From Desulfobacteraceae bacterium UBA2174 (GTDB lineage: Bacteria > Desulfobacterota > Desulfobacteria > Desulfobacterales > UBA2174), in contig DCWA01000019.1 in NCBI GenBank assembly GCA_002327445.1, positions 138,445-202,444 of the forward strand: a DNA stretch of 64,000 nt, written 5' to 3'. The first letter of the stretch is position 1. Each line of letters starts with the position of its first letter. A program made the translations under genes and the position numbers. This document shows, piece by piece, positions 17,660 to 25,559 of this stretch. The notes beneath the pieces are model-generated. The model was not told the origin of the DNA. It did not search any database and saw only the letters and a list, made by a program, of their open reading frames with translations.

Positions 17660-18765
17660 GGTTTGTCCGTTTTGATCGGGGTCAATTTTGGGTTGTTCCA
17701 GTGCCGGTCCCGGTCGCGGTTCGTTTTCTTCTCCAGGTTGCGGCGCAGGGCCTCGCTCAGGTTCACCCCGGTCTGGTTGGCGATGCACACCAGCACGAAG
17801 AGCACATCGGCCAGTTCGTCGGCTAGGCTGTCGGCTTTCTCGGGCCTTTTGAAACTTTGTTCTCCGTAGCGCCGCGCCATAATCCGAGCCAACTCGCCGA
17901 CTTCCTCCATCAGCAGGGCCGTGTTGGTCAGCTCGCTGAAATAGCGCACCCCGTGGGTGCGCACCCAGGCATCGACCCGGTCCTGCAACGGGGAGAGATC
18001 GGGGTCGGCCGGGGGGAGCATCCCGTTCTTTTCGGTTTCCTTCGGCTCCAGCCGCGACGCAACGGACTCCATGGACCGGACGAAAGCCGTTCGCTGCTCC
18101 CGGGCAAAGGGGTTGAAGCGGTGCATGTCCTCGAAGAGTTGCCAGGTGTCGTTTTCCACCACCCCGAGGATGTGCAGCAGGCGGCGGTAGCCCTCGGTGT
18201 CGATCTCCAGCGGCCTGGCGCCGAAGGCGGCCAGGCTGCGGCCGATGAAATGGGTCAAGGCGAGGCTGACGGCGATCTGCCGGTCGTGCGCATCGGCGGA
18301 GGTCTCGATGATTTCCAGCCCCCGTTCGGCCAGCCAGCGCGCGATGGGTTCATAGCGGGCCTCGTCGATGCGTTCCCGGCAGACCACAATCTTGCGGCCC
18401 GCCAGCGAATCGGCCGCCGAATCGGGCCCGAACATGGGATGGGTGGCGAGAATCGGGGTCGCCGGCGGCAGAATCTCCTTCATCCAGCGGACGGGCAGCA
18501 CCTTCACCGAGCAGACGTCCACCACCAGCGTGTCCGGACCAAGGAGGGGCGCGATGCGTTGGAGGTGCTCGCGCAGGGCGGAGATCGGCACGCAGAGCAC
18601 CACGATCTCCTGGCGGCAAATTTCTTCGATGGAGCCCGGCACGGCCCCCACGGCGCGGATGGCTTCGCTCTTGGCGCCGGTGTCCAGGACAAGCACCGGC
18701 AGATCCTGGGCCAGATAGCGGGCCGTCAATGCACCGAAGCGGCCGAATCCGATGATGCCGATCAT
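17656..18765 (-). CDS. tyrA: Prephenate dehydrogenase fused to a MazG-like pyrophosphohydrolase domain
   Basis: The 369-residue product has two parts. Residues 1 to ~255 are a TyrA/arogenate-prephenate dehydrogenase with NAD-binding motif IGIIGFGRFGALTARYL and the family signature THPMFGPDS. Residues ~265-369 resemble a MazG-type all-alpha NTP pyrophosphohydrolase with EEVGELARIMA and DELADVLFVLVCIANQTG, the two acidic motifs that bind magnesium. No stop or in-frame restart with a ribosome-binding site separates them. The ATG overlaps the aminotransferase stop (ATGA). The enzyme would convert prephenate to 4-hydroxyphenylpyruvate for tyrosine; why a nucleotide-cleaning domain is attached is not clear. 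Confidence 0.88.
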   Translation of the reverse strand: MIGIIGFGRFGALTARYLAQDLPVLVLDTGAKSEAIRAVGAVPGSIEEICRQEIVVLCVPISALREHLQRIAPLLGPDTLVVDVCSVKVLPVRWMKEILPPATPILATHPMFGPDSAADSLAGRKIVVCRERIDEARYEPIARWLAERGLEIIETSADAHDRQIAVSLALTHFIGRSLAAFGARPLEIDTEGYRRLLHILGVVENDTWQLFEDMHRFNPFAREQRTAFVRSMESVASRLEPKETEKNGMLPPADPDLSPLQDRVDAWVRTHGVRYFSELTNTALLMEEVGELARIMARRYGEQSFKRPEKADSLADELADVLFVLVCIANQTGVNLSEALRRNLEKKTNRDRDRHWNNPKLTPIKTDKP

Positions 18766-19892
18766 AGGCGTTTCCTCAAGCGTTCGAATGCATCGGCGAG
18801 TTTCTCCCGGCCCACGGCGTAACAGATGCGCAGGTGGCCCGGGGTGCCGAAGGCCTCTCCCGGCACCATGGCCACACCGGTCTGAAGGAGCAGGTCCATG
18901 GCGAAATCCCGGCTGCTCTGGCCGACCGCCAGGCGACGGCGCACGTCCGGAAACAGGTAAAACGCTCCCTCCGGTTCCGTGCAATCGAAGAGTGCCCTGG
19001 TCTGCTCCAGGGCAAAACGCCTCAGGCCGTCCAGTTCCGCCAGCCAGGCCTCCAACCAGGGCGCTTCGCCTGCAGCGGCCAGCGCACCATACTGGGCGAA
19101 GGTGCACACATTGCCGCACAGGTGGCTCTGCAACCGTTCCAGTGCCCGGGCCACGTCGCCCGCGGCGGCGACATAGCCGACCCGGAACCCCGTCATGGCA
19201 GCGGCCTTGGAAAAGCTGCGCACCACGATGAGCCGGTCCCGCATATCGGCCAGGGACCAGGGGGTGAACGCCTCATGGGGAGGGTAGACGAAATCGTGGT
19301 AGGCCTCGTCGGAGACGATGTAAAAATCGTTCTCACGGGCCAGCCTGGCCAGGTTTTCGAAGGTTTGGCGCGGGTAGACGGCGCCGGTGGGATTGTTGGG
19401 GCTGTTGACGATGATGGCGCGGGTGCGGGGACCGGCGGCCCGGGCAATCGCCTCCATGTCCAACTGGTGGTCGCTGCGGCAAGGGACAGATACCGGTTCG
19501 GCGCCCGCCAGACGCACCTGGGCGGCGAAGCTCACCCAGCAGGGAACCGGCAGGATCACCTCGTCGCCCGGGTCGCAAATCGCCTGGAAGATGGAAAACA
19601 ACGCCTGCTTGGCCCCGTTGGTCACCACGATGTGCTCGGGGCCAAGCCCCTCGAATGCCGCGGCCAGGCGTTCTCGCAGGGCCGCCACGCCGCTGGTGGC
19701 ATCGTAGCGGGTGCGGCCGCTTTCAAGTGCCCGGGCGGTGGCCGCCTTCACCGGATCCGGGGTGGCGAATTCCGGCTCGCCGATGGCCAGGTTGATGACG
19801 TTCCGCCCCTTCTGGCGCAGATCGCGCATCAAGGGAATGAAGGCCGCCGTGGGCGAGGCGTCGATACGGGCGATCCGCCGGGCCAATCTCAT
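18762..19892 (-). CDS. Class I/II PLP-dependent aminotransferase (aromatic/aspartate type)
   Basis: This 376-residue fold-type I aminotransferase contains NLAIGEPEFATPDPV near the N-terminus, NSPNNPTGAVY, a YHDF element and the PLP lysine in SFSKAAAMTGFRVGY. The C-terminal arginine site (LRICYAVG) for the substrate carboxylate is present. The ATG overlaps the aroC stop (ATGA). It lies between aroC and tyrA, so it probably makes tyrosine and phenylalanine from the arylpyruvates or transaminates prephenate; substrate specificity is not certain. Confidence 0.92.
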   Translation of the reverse strand: MRLARRIARIDASPTAAFIPLMRDLRQKGRNVINLAIGEPEFATPDPVKAATARALESGRTRYDATSGVAALRERLAAAFEGLGPEHIVVTNGAKQALFSIFQAICDPGDEVILPVPCWVSFAAQVRLAGAEPVSVPCRSDHQLDMEAIARAAGPRTRAIIVNSPNNPTGAVYPRQTFENLARLARENDFYIVSDEAYHDFVYPPHEAFTPWSLADMRDRLIVVRSFSKAAAMTGFRVGYVAAAGDVARALERLQSHLCGNVCTFAQYGALAAAGEAPWLEAWLAELDGLRRFALEQTRALFDCTEPEGAFYLFPDVRRRLAVGQSSRDFAMDLLLQTGVAMVPGEAFGTPGHLRICYAVGREKLADAFERLRKRL

Positions 19893-20971
19893 CGGCCCCT
19901 CGCTTGCTGGCGCAGGATCAGGTCGCCGATTACCAGGGCCGCCATGGCTTCGACGATGGGAACGGCGCGGGGGACGACGCACGGATCGTGGCGGCCGCGG
20001 GCTTGCAGGGTGACCGGACGTCCATCGTAATCGACCGTTTCCTGGGGCAAACCGATGGTGGCCGGGGGCTTGAAGGCCACACGAAACACGATGGGCTGGC
20101 CGTTGCTGATGCCGCCCTGGATGCCGCCGCTGTAATTGGTAGCCGTCGCCAGGCGCCCGTTTTTTTCGATGAACAGGTCGTTGTGGGCGCTGCCCCGCAT
20201 CCGGGCCGCCGCGAAGCCGGAACCGATCTCAAATCCCTTGGTGGCGGGGATGGAGAGCATGGCCCGGGCCAGCAGAGCCTCGAACTTGTCGAAGACCGGT
20301 TCCCCCAGACCGATTGGCACGTTGCGGCAGACGCAAACCAGGATGCCTCCGACGGAATCCTTAGCTTCCCGCACGGCGGTGATCAGGTCGGTCATGGCGA
20401 CGGCCGTGGCGGCATCCGGGCAGCGAACCGGGTGGGCGTCGACTGTTTTGCGCGAGAGGATATTGATGTCCGGCAAGGGCGCCGCGATGTCTCCCACCGC
20501 CTCGACCCAGGCCACAATCTCGATCCCGAAATTTTCCAATAGCCACTTGTCGACTACGGCCCCTGCGGCGACCCGGCCGATGGTTTCCCGGGCGCTGGCC
20601 CGCCCGCCGCCACTGCGGGCCGCAAGACCGTACTTGATCCGATAGGTGTAATCGGCGTGGGACGGCCGGGGGACGGCGTCCATCTCGCCGTAGTCGCCAG
20701 GCCGCTGGTCTCGGTTTTCCACCTGCATGGCGATGGGGGTGCCCAACGTGCGGCCGTTTTCCACCCCGGAAAGAATGCGCACCTGGTCCACCTCGCTGCG
20801 GTCGGTGGTCAGGGTGCTCTGGCCGGGTCGGCGCCGGTCGAGCTGGGTCTGGATGTCGGCTTCCGAGAGCGCCAGGCCCGCCGGGAGGCCGTCGAGCACG
20901 GCGCCCACGGCCTTTCCATGGGATTCGCCGAAGGTGGTTGCTTTGAGCAGGGTGCCGAAGCTGCTGGACAC
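19889..20971 (-). CDS. aroC: Chorismate synthase
   Basis: The 360-residue protein begins at a GTG (MSSSFGTLLKATTFGESHGK) with a strong GGAGGA six bases upstream. It shows the family signatures GESHGKAVGAVLDG, RRRPGQS and RASARETIGRVAAG, and the FMN-binding region. It converts EPSP to chorismate using reduced FMN. It is the first gene of the aroC-aminotransferase-tyrA-lysE operon, divergent from aroD. The frame is open far upstream, but that part is intergenic repeat. Confidence 0.97.
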   Translation of the reverse strand: MSSSFGTLLKATTFGESHGKAVGAVLDGLPAGLALSEADIQTQLDRRRPGQSTLTTDRSEVDQVRILSGVENGRTLGTPIAMQVENRDQRPGDYGEMDAVPRPSHADYTYRIKYGLAARSGGGRASARETIGRVAAGAVVDKWLLENFGIEIVAWVEAVGDIAAPLPDINILSRKTVDAHPVRCPDAATAVAMTDLITAVREAKDSVGGILVCVCRNVPIGLGEPVFDKFEALLARAMLSIPATKGFEIGSGFAAARMRGSAHNDLFIEKNGRLATATNYSGGIQGGISNGQPIVFRVAFKPPATIGLPQETVDYDGRPVTLQARGRHDPCVVPRAVPIVEAMAALVIGDLILRQQARGR

Positions 20972-21286
20972 GGGGATTCCTCCGCTGAAAAAATGAGTGT
21001 TACAGGCACTATCACAATCGGCCGGCGGGCGGCAACCGGCAGGCGGAGGTTGGGATGGTTTCGCCGAAGCAGCGATTTGTCTGATCTCCTCCGGATTTGC
21101 CGCCACTTTCCGCCGTATTCCCGACTGCGGATTCCTCGCTGACGCTCGGAATGACGGAGGAGGAGAAAGGTCGGAATGACAGGGGAGAAGGGGGGAATGA
21201 AACAGGAACGGAAAATCATAAAGATGGTCAAACGGCCTGTTCGATGGTAGAAAAAACCGAAGGCCATAGTCCAACAAGGATTTTTC
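20972..21286. repeat. aroC-aroD divergent intergenic region with dispersed repeat
   Basis: This holds the second copy of the 61-bp dispersed block (21095-21155; other copy 16855-16915). It also presumably contains the two divergent promoters, which I could not place with confidence. No gene is seen. Confidence 0.65.
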
Positions 21287-22063
21287 ATGCGCATGACCGC
21301 TTCCAGACCGGTTGACGTCCGCGGACGGCTCATTGGCGGCCCGGCTCCCTTGATCTGTATTCCCCTGGCCGCAGCCGATCTGCCAGACCTCATGAACCAA
21401 GCCCGGGCCGCCGCCGCTCTGGCGCCGGATCTGGTCGAATGGCGGGCCGACGGGTTCGAGGATCTTCACTATCCCGAGAATCTGGCCGGAATCCTGGCGG
21501 AATTGAGATCAGCCATCGGCGATTTGCCGCTGATCTTTACCTTGCGCCGGATCGAGGAAGGCGGCTTCAGGGCCATTGATGAGGCGCTTCGGTTGCGCAG
21601 CAATTTGGCCGCCATACTGTCAGGCCAAATTGACATCCTGGACACCGAGCTGGCCAACGATGAGGATTTTATCGCCACCGTGCGCGAAGCCTGCCGGCGT
21701 GCGGGCGTCCGGTTGGTTCTCTCTTGGCACGATTTCGAGAAAACGCCGGAGGCGGCGGTAATCGTCCAGCGGCTGGCCCGGGCCGAAGCCCTGGGCGCAG
21801 ACATCGCCAAGGCGGCCGTGATGCCGGTGGACGGTGAGGACGTTTTCACTCTGCTGGAAGCCACCCGGCAAGCCCGCCGGGGGGCAGTAAAAATTCCTCT
21901 GATCACCATGGCCATGGGACCAAAGGGACTCATTTCTCGCGTTGTGGGAAGCGCTTACGGCGCTGACGTCACCTTTGCCGTGGGCGTTCAGACCACGGCG
22001 CCGGGGCAGGTGCCCATCGAGAAGTTGCGGGAAGTGTGGCGGGTGCTGGGGATGGCGCCCTGA
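21287..22063 (+). CDS. aroD: Type I 3-dehydroquinate dehydratase
   Basis: This 258-residue TIM barrel of the class I dehydroquinase family has the substrate-binding LVEWRADGF, the catalytic His in SWHDFEKTP and the Schiff-base lysine in ADIAKAAVMP. It performs the third step of the shikimate pathway (3-dehydroquinate to 3-dehydroshikimate). AAGGAT lies before the ATG. It is divergent from aroC. Confidence 0.96.
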   Translation: MRMTASRPVDVRGRLIGGPAPLICIPLAAADLPDLMNQARAAAALAPDLVEWRADGFEDLHYPENLAGILAELRSAIGDLPLIFTLRRIEEGGFRAIDEALRLRSNLAAILSGQIDILDTELANDEDFIATVREACRRAGVRLVLSWHDFEKTPEAAVIVQRLARAEALGADIAKAAVMPVDGEDVFTLLEATRQARRGAVKIPLITMAMGPKGLISRVVGSAYGADVTFAVGVQTTAPGQVPIEKLREVWRVLGMAP

Positions 22064-22138
22064 GTCAGCTTTTGCCACCAGAGCTGGTGCGAACGAATTG
22101 ATCGATCGGTTTCGAAATCTCCGGATCGTCTTCCGCCG

Positions 22139-22180
22139 TCTCGTTCCGATGAACATGGATTCCGGATCAAGTCCGGAATG
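22139..22180 (+). repeat. Dispersed repeat, copy 1 (inverted copy at 62927-62962)
   Basis: TCTCGTTCCGATGAACATG followed by a GATTCCGGATCAAGTCCGG palindrome. The same 19 bases occur on the opposite strand at 62944-62962, with a similar continuation. Downstream are further palindromic repeat pieces (CACCCCGGGCGAAGACCC) up to about 22260. Confidence 0.7.
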
Positions 22181-22332
22181 ACGGAAAAAGAGCCGGACGA
22201 ATCCGGGTTCCTTCAGTGCCCGTCACCCCGGGCGAAGACCCGGGGTCCATTTTCGAGAGCTGAAGATTTCAGTAAGCATTCCAAATAATTGACACTCAGT
22301 CACAGACGAGCGGGGCAAGAGCAAATTCTCGA

Positions 22333-22839
22333 TCAAATCCTGGCCGCTATTTCCCGGGCGATCTCTTCCGGGCTTCTGCGGGTGGTGTCGATGGCCTCGA
22401 AACGGGCGTAGCCGGCGGCGCGCTCTTTCAGCAAGGCAGTGATGCGGGCCAGACGGTCTTCGATTTCCAGAAGGGGGCGACGGGATTCCGTGTCCGCCTC
22501 CACCCGCGCCAGAATCGCCTCCGGTTCGGCGGTCAGACAAAAGATGCGGCCGGTGCGGCCCAGGGCCTCGGCATTGCCCGAATCCAGCAGCATCCGTCCG
22601 CCGGTGGCCACCACCAGCCCTTCCGCCGTCGCCAGTTCGCGGGCCACTTCGGCTTCCAGTTTTCTGAAACAGGCTTCCCCGTGGTCGCGGAAGATGCCGG
22701 CGACCGAGCAACCCTGGCGGTGGGCGATCAGCTCGTCGGTGTCGACGAAGCGCCGGCCGAGGATTGCCGCCAGCCGCCGCCCCACGGCGCTCTTGCCGGT
22801 GGCCATGAATCCGGTGAGGATGATGTTGGAACGGGCCAT
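22333..22839 (-). CDS. aroK: Shikimate kinase
   Basis: This 168-residue P-loop kinase has Walker A GFMATGKSAVG, the shikimate-binding DTDELIAHR and VVATGGRMLLD, and the LID region with RRPLLEIEDRL. It phosphorylates shikimate with ATP. It lies near aroD and aroC but on its own transcript, next to the VapBC pair. Confidence 0.95.
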   Translation of the reverse strand: MARSNIILTGFMATGKSAVGRRLAAILGRRFVDTDELIAHRQGCSVAGIFRDHGEACFRKLEAEVARELATAEGLVVATGGRMLLDSGNAEALGRTGRIFCLTAEPEAILARVEADTESRRPLLEIEDRLARITALLKERAAGYARFEAIDTTRRSPEEIAREIAARI

Positions 22840-22850
22840 GATATTTAATG

Positions 22851-23285
22851 TCAGGATTGTGTCAAGAGGTTGTGCCAGCGGAGACCGGGAAACCGGGCGA
22901 AATCGTTGTCAGTCGTGTAGAGTTCGCAGCCGTTCTGGATCGCCATGGCCGCCAGATGGGCGTCCGTGGTGAGATTCGCCGCTGTTCCGGCCTTGCGCAG
23001 GAGAGACGCGGCCAGTTCCCAATGGCCTTCTTTGGGCTCAATGATGGTGGCACAGGGTTGGGCAAGCCACGAAGTGACGTACTTCAAGGCATCATCGACA
23101 CTCAGAGAGGGCATCACGATTCTGGGGTTGGTCATGATCCGGACAAAACCGAAGCACACGACCCAGGCCAAACCTACTGGACTTGGGCCGGAAAGTTGAT
23201 CGTCCCACCAAGTGCGCAGTTTTTCGTGATGCGGGGAGGCGGAATTGATTGCATGAATAGGGATGTTGACGTCGACCAGAATCAT
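22851..23285 (-). CDS. vapC: PIN-domain toxin (VapC family)
   Basis: The 144-residue PIN-domain protein starts MILVDVNIPIHAIN, with Asp5 as the first metal ligand. It ends with the acidic cluster around TTDAHLAA (Asp108) and TTDNDFARFPGL (Asp126/128), and the mid region VRIMTNPRI is typical of VapC toxins. It would be a magnesium-dependent ribonuclease. It overlaps the antitoxin gene by 4 bp and is the second gene of the pair. Confidence 0.9.
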   Translation of the reverse strand: MILVDVNIPIHAINSASPHHEKLRTWWDDQLSGPSPVGLAWVVCFGFVRIMTNPRIVMPSLSVDDALKYVTSWLAQPCATIIEPKEGHWELAASLLRKAGTAANLTTDAHLAAMAIQNGCELYTTDNDFARFPGLRWHNLLTQS

Positions 23286-23539
23286 GCGCTGCGCTTGATT
23301 TTGGCCATGTCCTCGAGTTCATCGGAGACCTGGCCGAGTTTGTGGGGATCAACACCGGGCAACAGCTGAAAAGAGCAGGTTTCAGTTCGGTAGGGGGCTT
23401 GCCGCGGAGGGTTCTCCAAGGATTCGATACCGATGCGCAATGCTTCATTGACCGCGGTTTTGAACGGCACGCCGCGAATACCGGCAATCCGTTTGATGGA
23501 GAGCGCAAGATGGTCATCTATGGTCAGTGTCGTTCGCAT
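23282..23539 (-). CDS. vapB: VapB-type antitoxin, ribbon-helix-helix
   Basis: The 85-residue protein begins MRTTLTIDDHLALSIKRIA with a ribbon-helix-helix N-terminus. A helical linker follows, with a C-terminal tail (KLGQVSDELEDMAKIKRSA) that would wrap the toxin. No ribosome-binding site precedes the ATG, and the predicted transcription start is within one or two bases of it, so the message may be leaderless. An 11-bp inverted repeat upstream is a likely self-repression operator. Confidence 0.88.
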   Translation of the reverse strand: MRTTLTIDDHLALSIKRIAGIRGVPFKTAVNEALRIGIESLENPPRQAPYRTETCSFQLLPGVDPHKLGQVSDELEDMAKIKRSA

Positions 23540-23546
23540 GCTTAAA

Positions 23547-23574
23547 ATAATAAACTATGGGATAGAAGTGTCAA
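23547..23574 (-). promoter_or_regulatory. Sigma-70 promoter of vapBC
   Basis: On the minus strand TTGACA (23574-23569) and TATTAT (23552-23547) are separated by 16 bp. The expected start of transcription is about 23540, right at the vapB ATG (23539). Confidence 0.75.
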
Positions 23575-23599
23575 GATGTTTGAAGGAGAAACATCTTGA
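23571..23599. promoter_or_regulatory. vapBC operator, 11-bp inverted repeat
   Basis: TCAAGATGTTT (23571-23581) and AAACATCTTGA (23589-23599) form a perfect inverted repeat with a 7-bp spacer. One arm overlaps the -35 hexamer, which fits autorepression by the VapBC complex. Confidence 0.7.
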
Positions 23600-23669
23600 T
23601 GCCAAGTCTAAGTCAGCCGTGGGTCTTTCACTGTACTCGTCATAAGCAACACCTTCGTGTAAAATACAA

Positions 23670-23710
23670 GCGCCCTGGATGGCGATGTTTGCCATCCAGG
23701 GCGCTTTTTT
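23670..23710. terminator. Strong stem-loop terminator downstream of the porin gene
   Basis: GCGCCCTGGATGGC (23670-23683) pairs perfectly with 23691-23704 around a 7-nt loop. Six T follow on the plus strand. On the minus strand, which carries the porin, the stem is followed by a looser TTGTATTTT. It may act in both directions. Confidence 0.88.
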
Positions 23711-23739
23711 CTGTTGCCCTGCTCAGGCTTCTCTTGGGC

Positions 23740-25398
23740 TTAGAAGCTGATAGTCAGGGCGTTGTAGAAGGTGGTCAGGTCGTCGATCTGCTTGGTACCA
23801 CCCTGTTTCCAGAAGTCGCCGGCATCCAGGTAGGCGGCGATGAACTTGTACTCGAGATTCGACCAGGGCTTCCAGACGACCTTGAAATCGTACTCGTCGC
23901 CGACGTCATCGTCCCATTCCGGTGTTCCCGCTCCGTAAATCATTGGTCCGGGTGGCTTGTCGGCCGTGGCGTTGGCCCAGGTCAGGCCGAGGGTGACGGT
24001 GTCGATGGGCTTGTAGTCGAAGCCCAGGTAGAACATCTTGGCGCCGGCCATGGCCAGGGCGCCCGCGTAGTCCGCGCCGAGCGGATCCTGAGAATTGCCG
24101 GCAAAGTTACCGATGCCGCCGCCCAAGGAATCGGTCAGGTCACTGGTGTAGTGGTCGTTGTCCCCGGTGAGCAAAAAGGCGATATCCAGGTCCCGGTTGG
24201 GCTCGATGTAGGCGAAGGATTCGTGCTTGTCGTCGGTGATGTCGTCATCGCCGGACATGTACCAGTAGCCGCCGCGCATGGCGAACGGCCCGGTCTCGTA
24301 TTCGGTTTCGAACAGGTAGGTCATGACGTCCACGTCAAGATCCTTGCCAAGGCCCGGATCGAACTCCGCATCGCCCCAAGCGTAAATGAACTCACCCTTG
24401 AAGGTGAAACCATTGACCTTGTAGACAAAGTACGGGTCGACAATCCAGGCTTTCGCGGAATCGGCGTAGGGCAATCCAGTATCCTTAAGGGTTTTTCCTG
24501 CAAATGTAGCTTGGCCTTCGGCAAGGATAGCATCAGAATTCAAACTATAAAGGGATCCTCCAGGTTGCATCTGCGCATCAACATAGCTTTGGGCTGTGGC
24601 TTCGGCTATAGCTGGGGGAGCACCTTGTTGAATAGCAGTTTCATAAACTGTTTTATAAGTCCCAGCATAGGTAGCGCTAAACGTGCCACGGGCCACCGTA
24701 GCGTCAGCGGCGAGAGTTTGGTAGTCTTTAATATTTGATCTGAAGGAAATCATGTCCCGCATGGCCGGAAACTGCTTGAAGTTGTAAAAGCCGGTCAACA
24801 AGCCGGCCTCGATATCCTTTCCATGATATATGGCGATGGCGTAATACTTGTCATTGTCGGCGTCGGAAATCGCATCGTTTGGATCCTCATCATTTTCAGC
24901 GTATTTTTGGGCGTAGGCGATAAAGGTGAAATTTTCGATGGGTAGCAGGTAGAGGATGCGATCTACCGGGCCGGTGGAGTCGCCGATGCCGAAGCATCCA
25001 AACTGTGTATTCCACTGGCGGCCGACCAGGAACCCGCCGACCTTGGTCTTGATGGTGGCATAGGCGGTGTCCCAGTCGAAGTTGTCGTCATTATCCACGT
25101 TTTGATAGGAAAGGCTATTTGGATCGAAATACTGGTCGTCGGATTTGCCCCAGTACTTGTCCAGGGCGTCGAATTGACCGGTGACACTGATGTTCTCATT
25201 GATCTCGAAGACGGTCTTGAGCCGGAAGCGGCTGCGGTAGTAGGAGTCCGTGCTCGAGTCGTTCGAAAGATTGACGTTGTCATGGCTGAAGCCCTGCATC
25301 CTCAACTCGCCGGAGAACTTGGTCTCGATGGCGGATGCCGGGACCGCGATGAGCAGCGCCATGCCGATTACGGCGGCGATCATCATCGTCCGTTTCAT
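23740..25398 (-). CDS. Outer-membrane porin-like beta-barrel protein
   Basis: The 552-residue product starts at MKRTMMIAAVIGMALLIAVP (signal peptide cleaved after ASA), with GGAGGAGAG before the ATG. The mature part (ETKFSGELRMQGFSHDN...) is rich in amphipathic beta-strands, Asp/Asn turns and aromatic girdles, and ends in Phe (NALTISF), the usual sorting signal for outer-membrane barrels. It resembles the large porins that are abundant in Desulfobacterota. It is followed by a terminator 36 bp after the stop. Confidence 0.85.
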   Translation of the reverse strand: MKRTMMIAAVIGMALLIAVPASAIETKFSGELRMQGFSHDNVNLSNDSSTDSYYRSRFRLKTVFEINENISVTGQFDALDKYWGKSDDQYFDPNSLSYQNVDNDDNFDWDTAYATIKTKVGGFLVGRQWNTQFGCFGIGDSTGPVDRILYLLPIENFTFIAYAQKYAENDEDPNDAISDADNDKYYAIAIYHGKDIEAGLLTGFYNFKQFPAMRDMISFRSNIKDYQTLAADATVARGTFSATYAGTYKTVYETAIQQGAPPAIAEATAQSYVDAQMQPGGSLYSLNSDAILAEGQATFAGKTLKDTGLPYADSAKAWIVDPYFVYKVNGFTFKGEFIYAWGDAEFDPGLGKDLDVDVMTYLFETEYETGPFAMRGGYWYMSGDDDITDDKHESFAYIEPNRDLDIAFLLTGDNDHYTSDLTDSLGGGIGNFAGNSQDPLGADYAGALAMAGAKMFYLGFDYKPIDTVTLGLTWANATADKPPGPMIYGAGTPEWDDDVGDEYDFKVVWKPWSNLEYKFIAAYLDAGDFWKQGGTKQIDDLTTFYNALTISF

Positions 25399-25559
25399 GT
25401 TGACTCTCCTCCTTCCATAGTTCTGCACAAAACAAGCCGATCAACAACTGAAACCGATTGCTACGCCGATGAACGGATACTGCGGTACTGCCGGTTCACC
25501 TCCTTCCATTTGTTTTTTCCTCTTCCCGGCTTGGACTGTCAAAAGCCGCCCACACCGGG

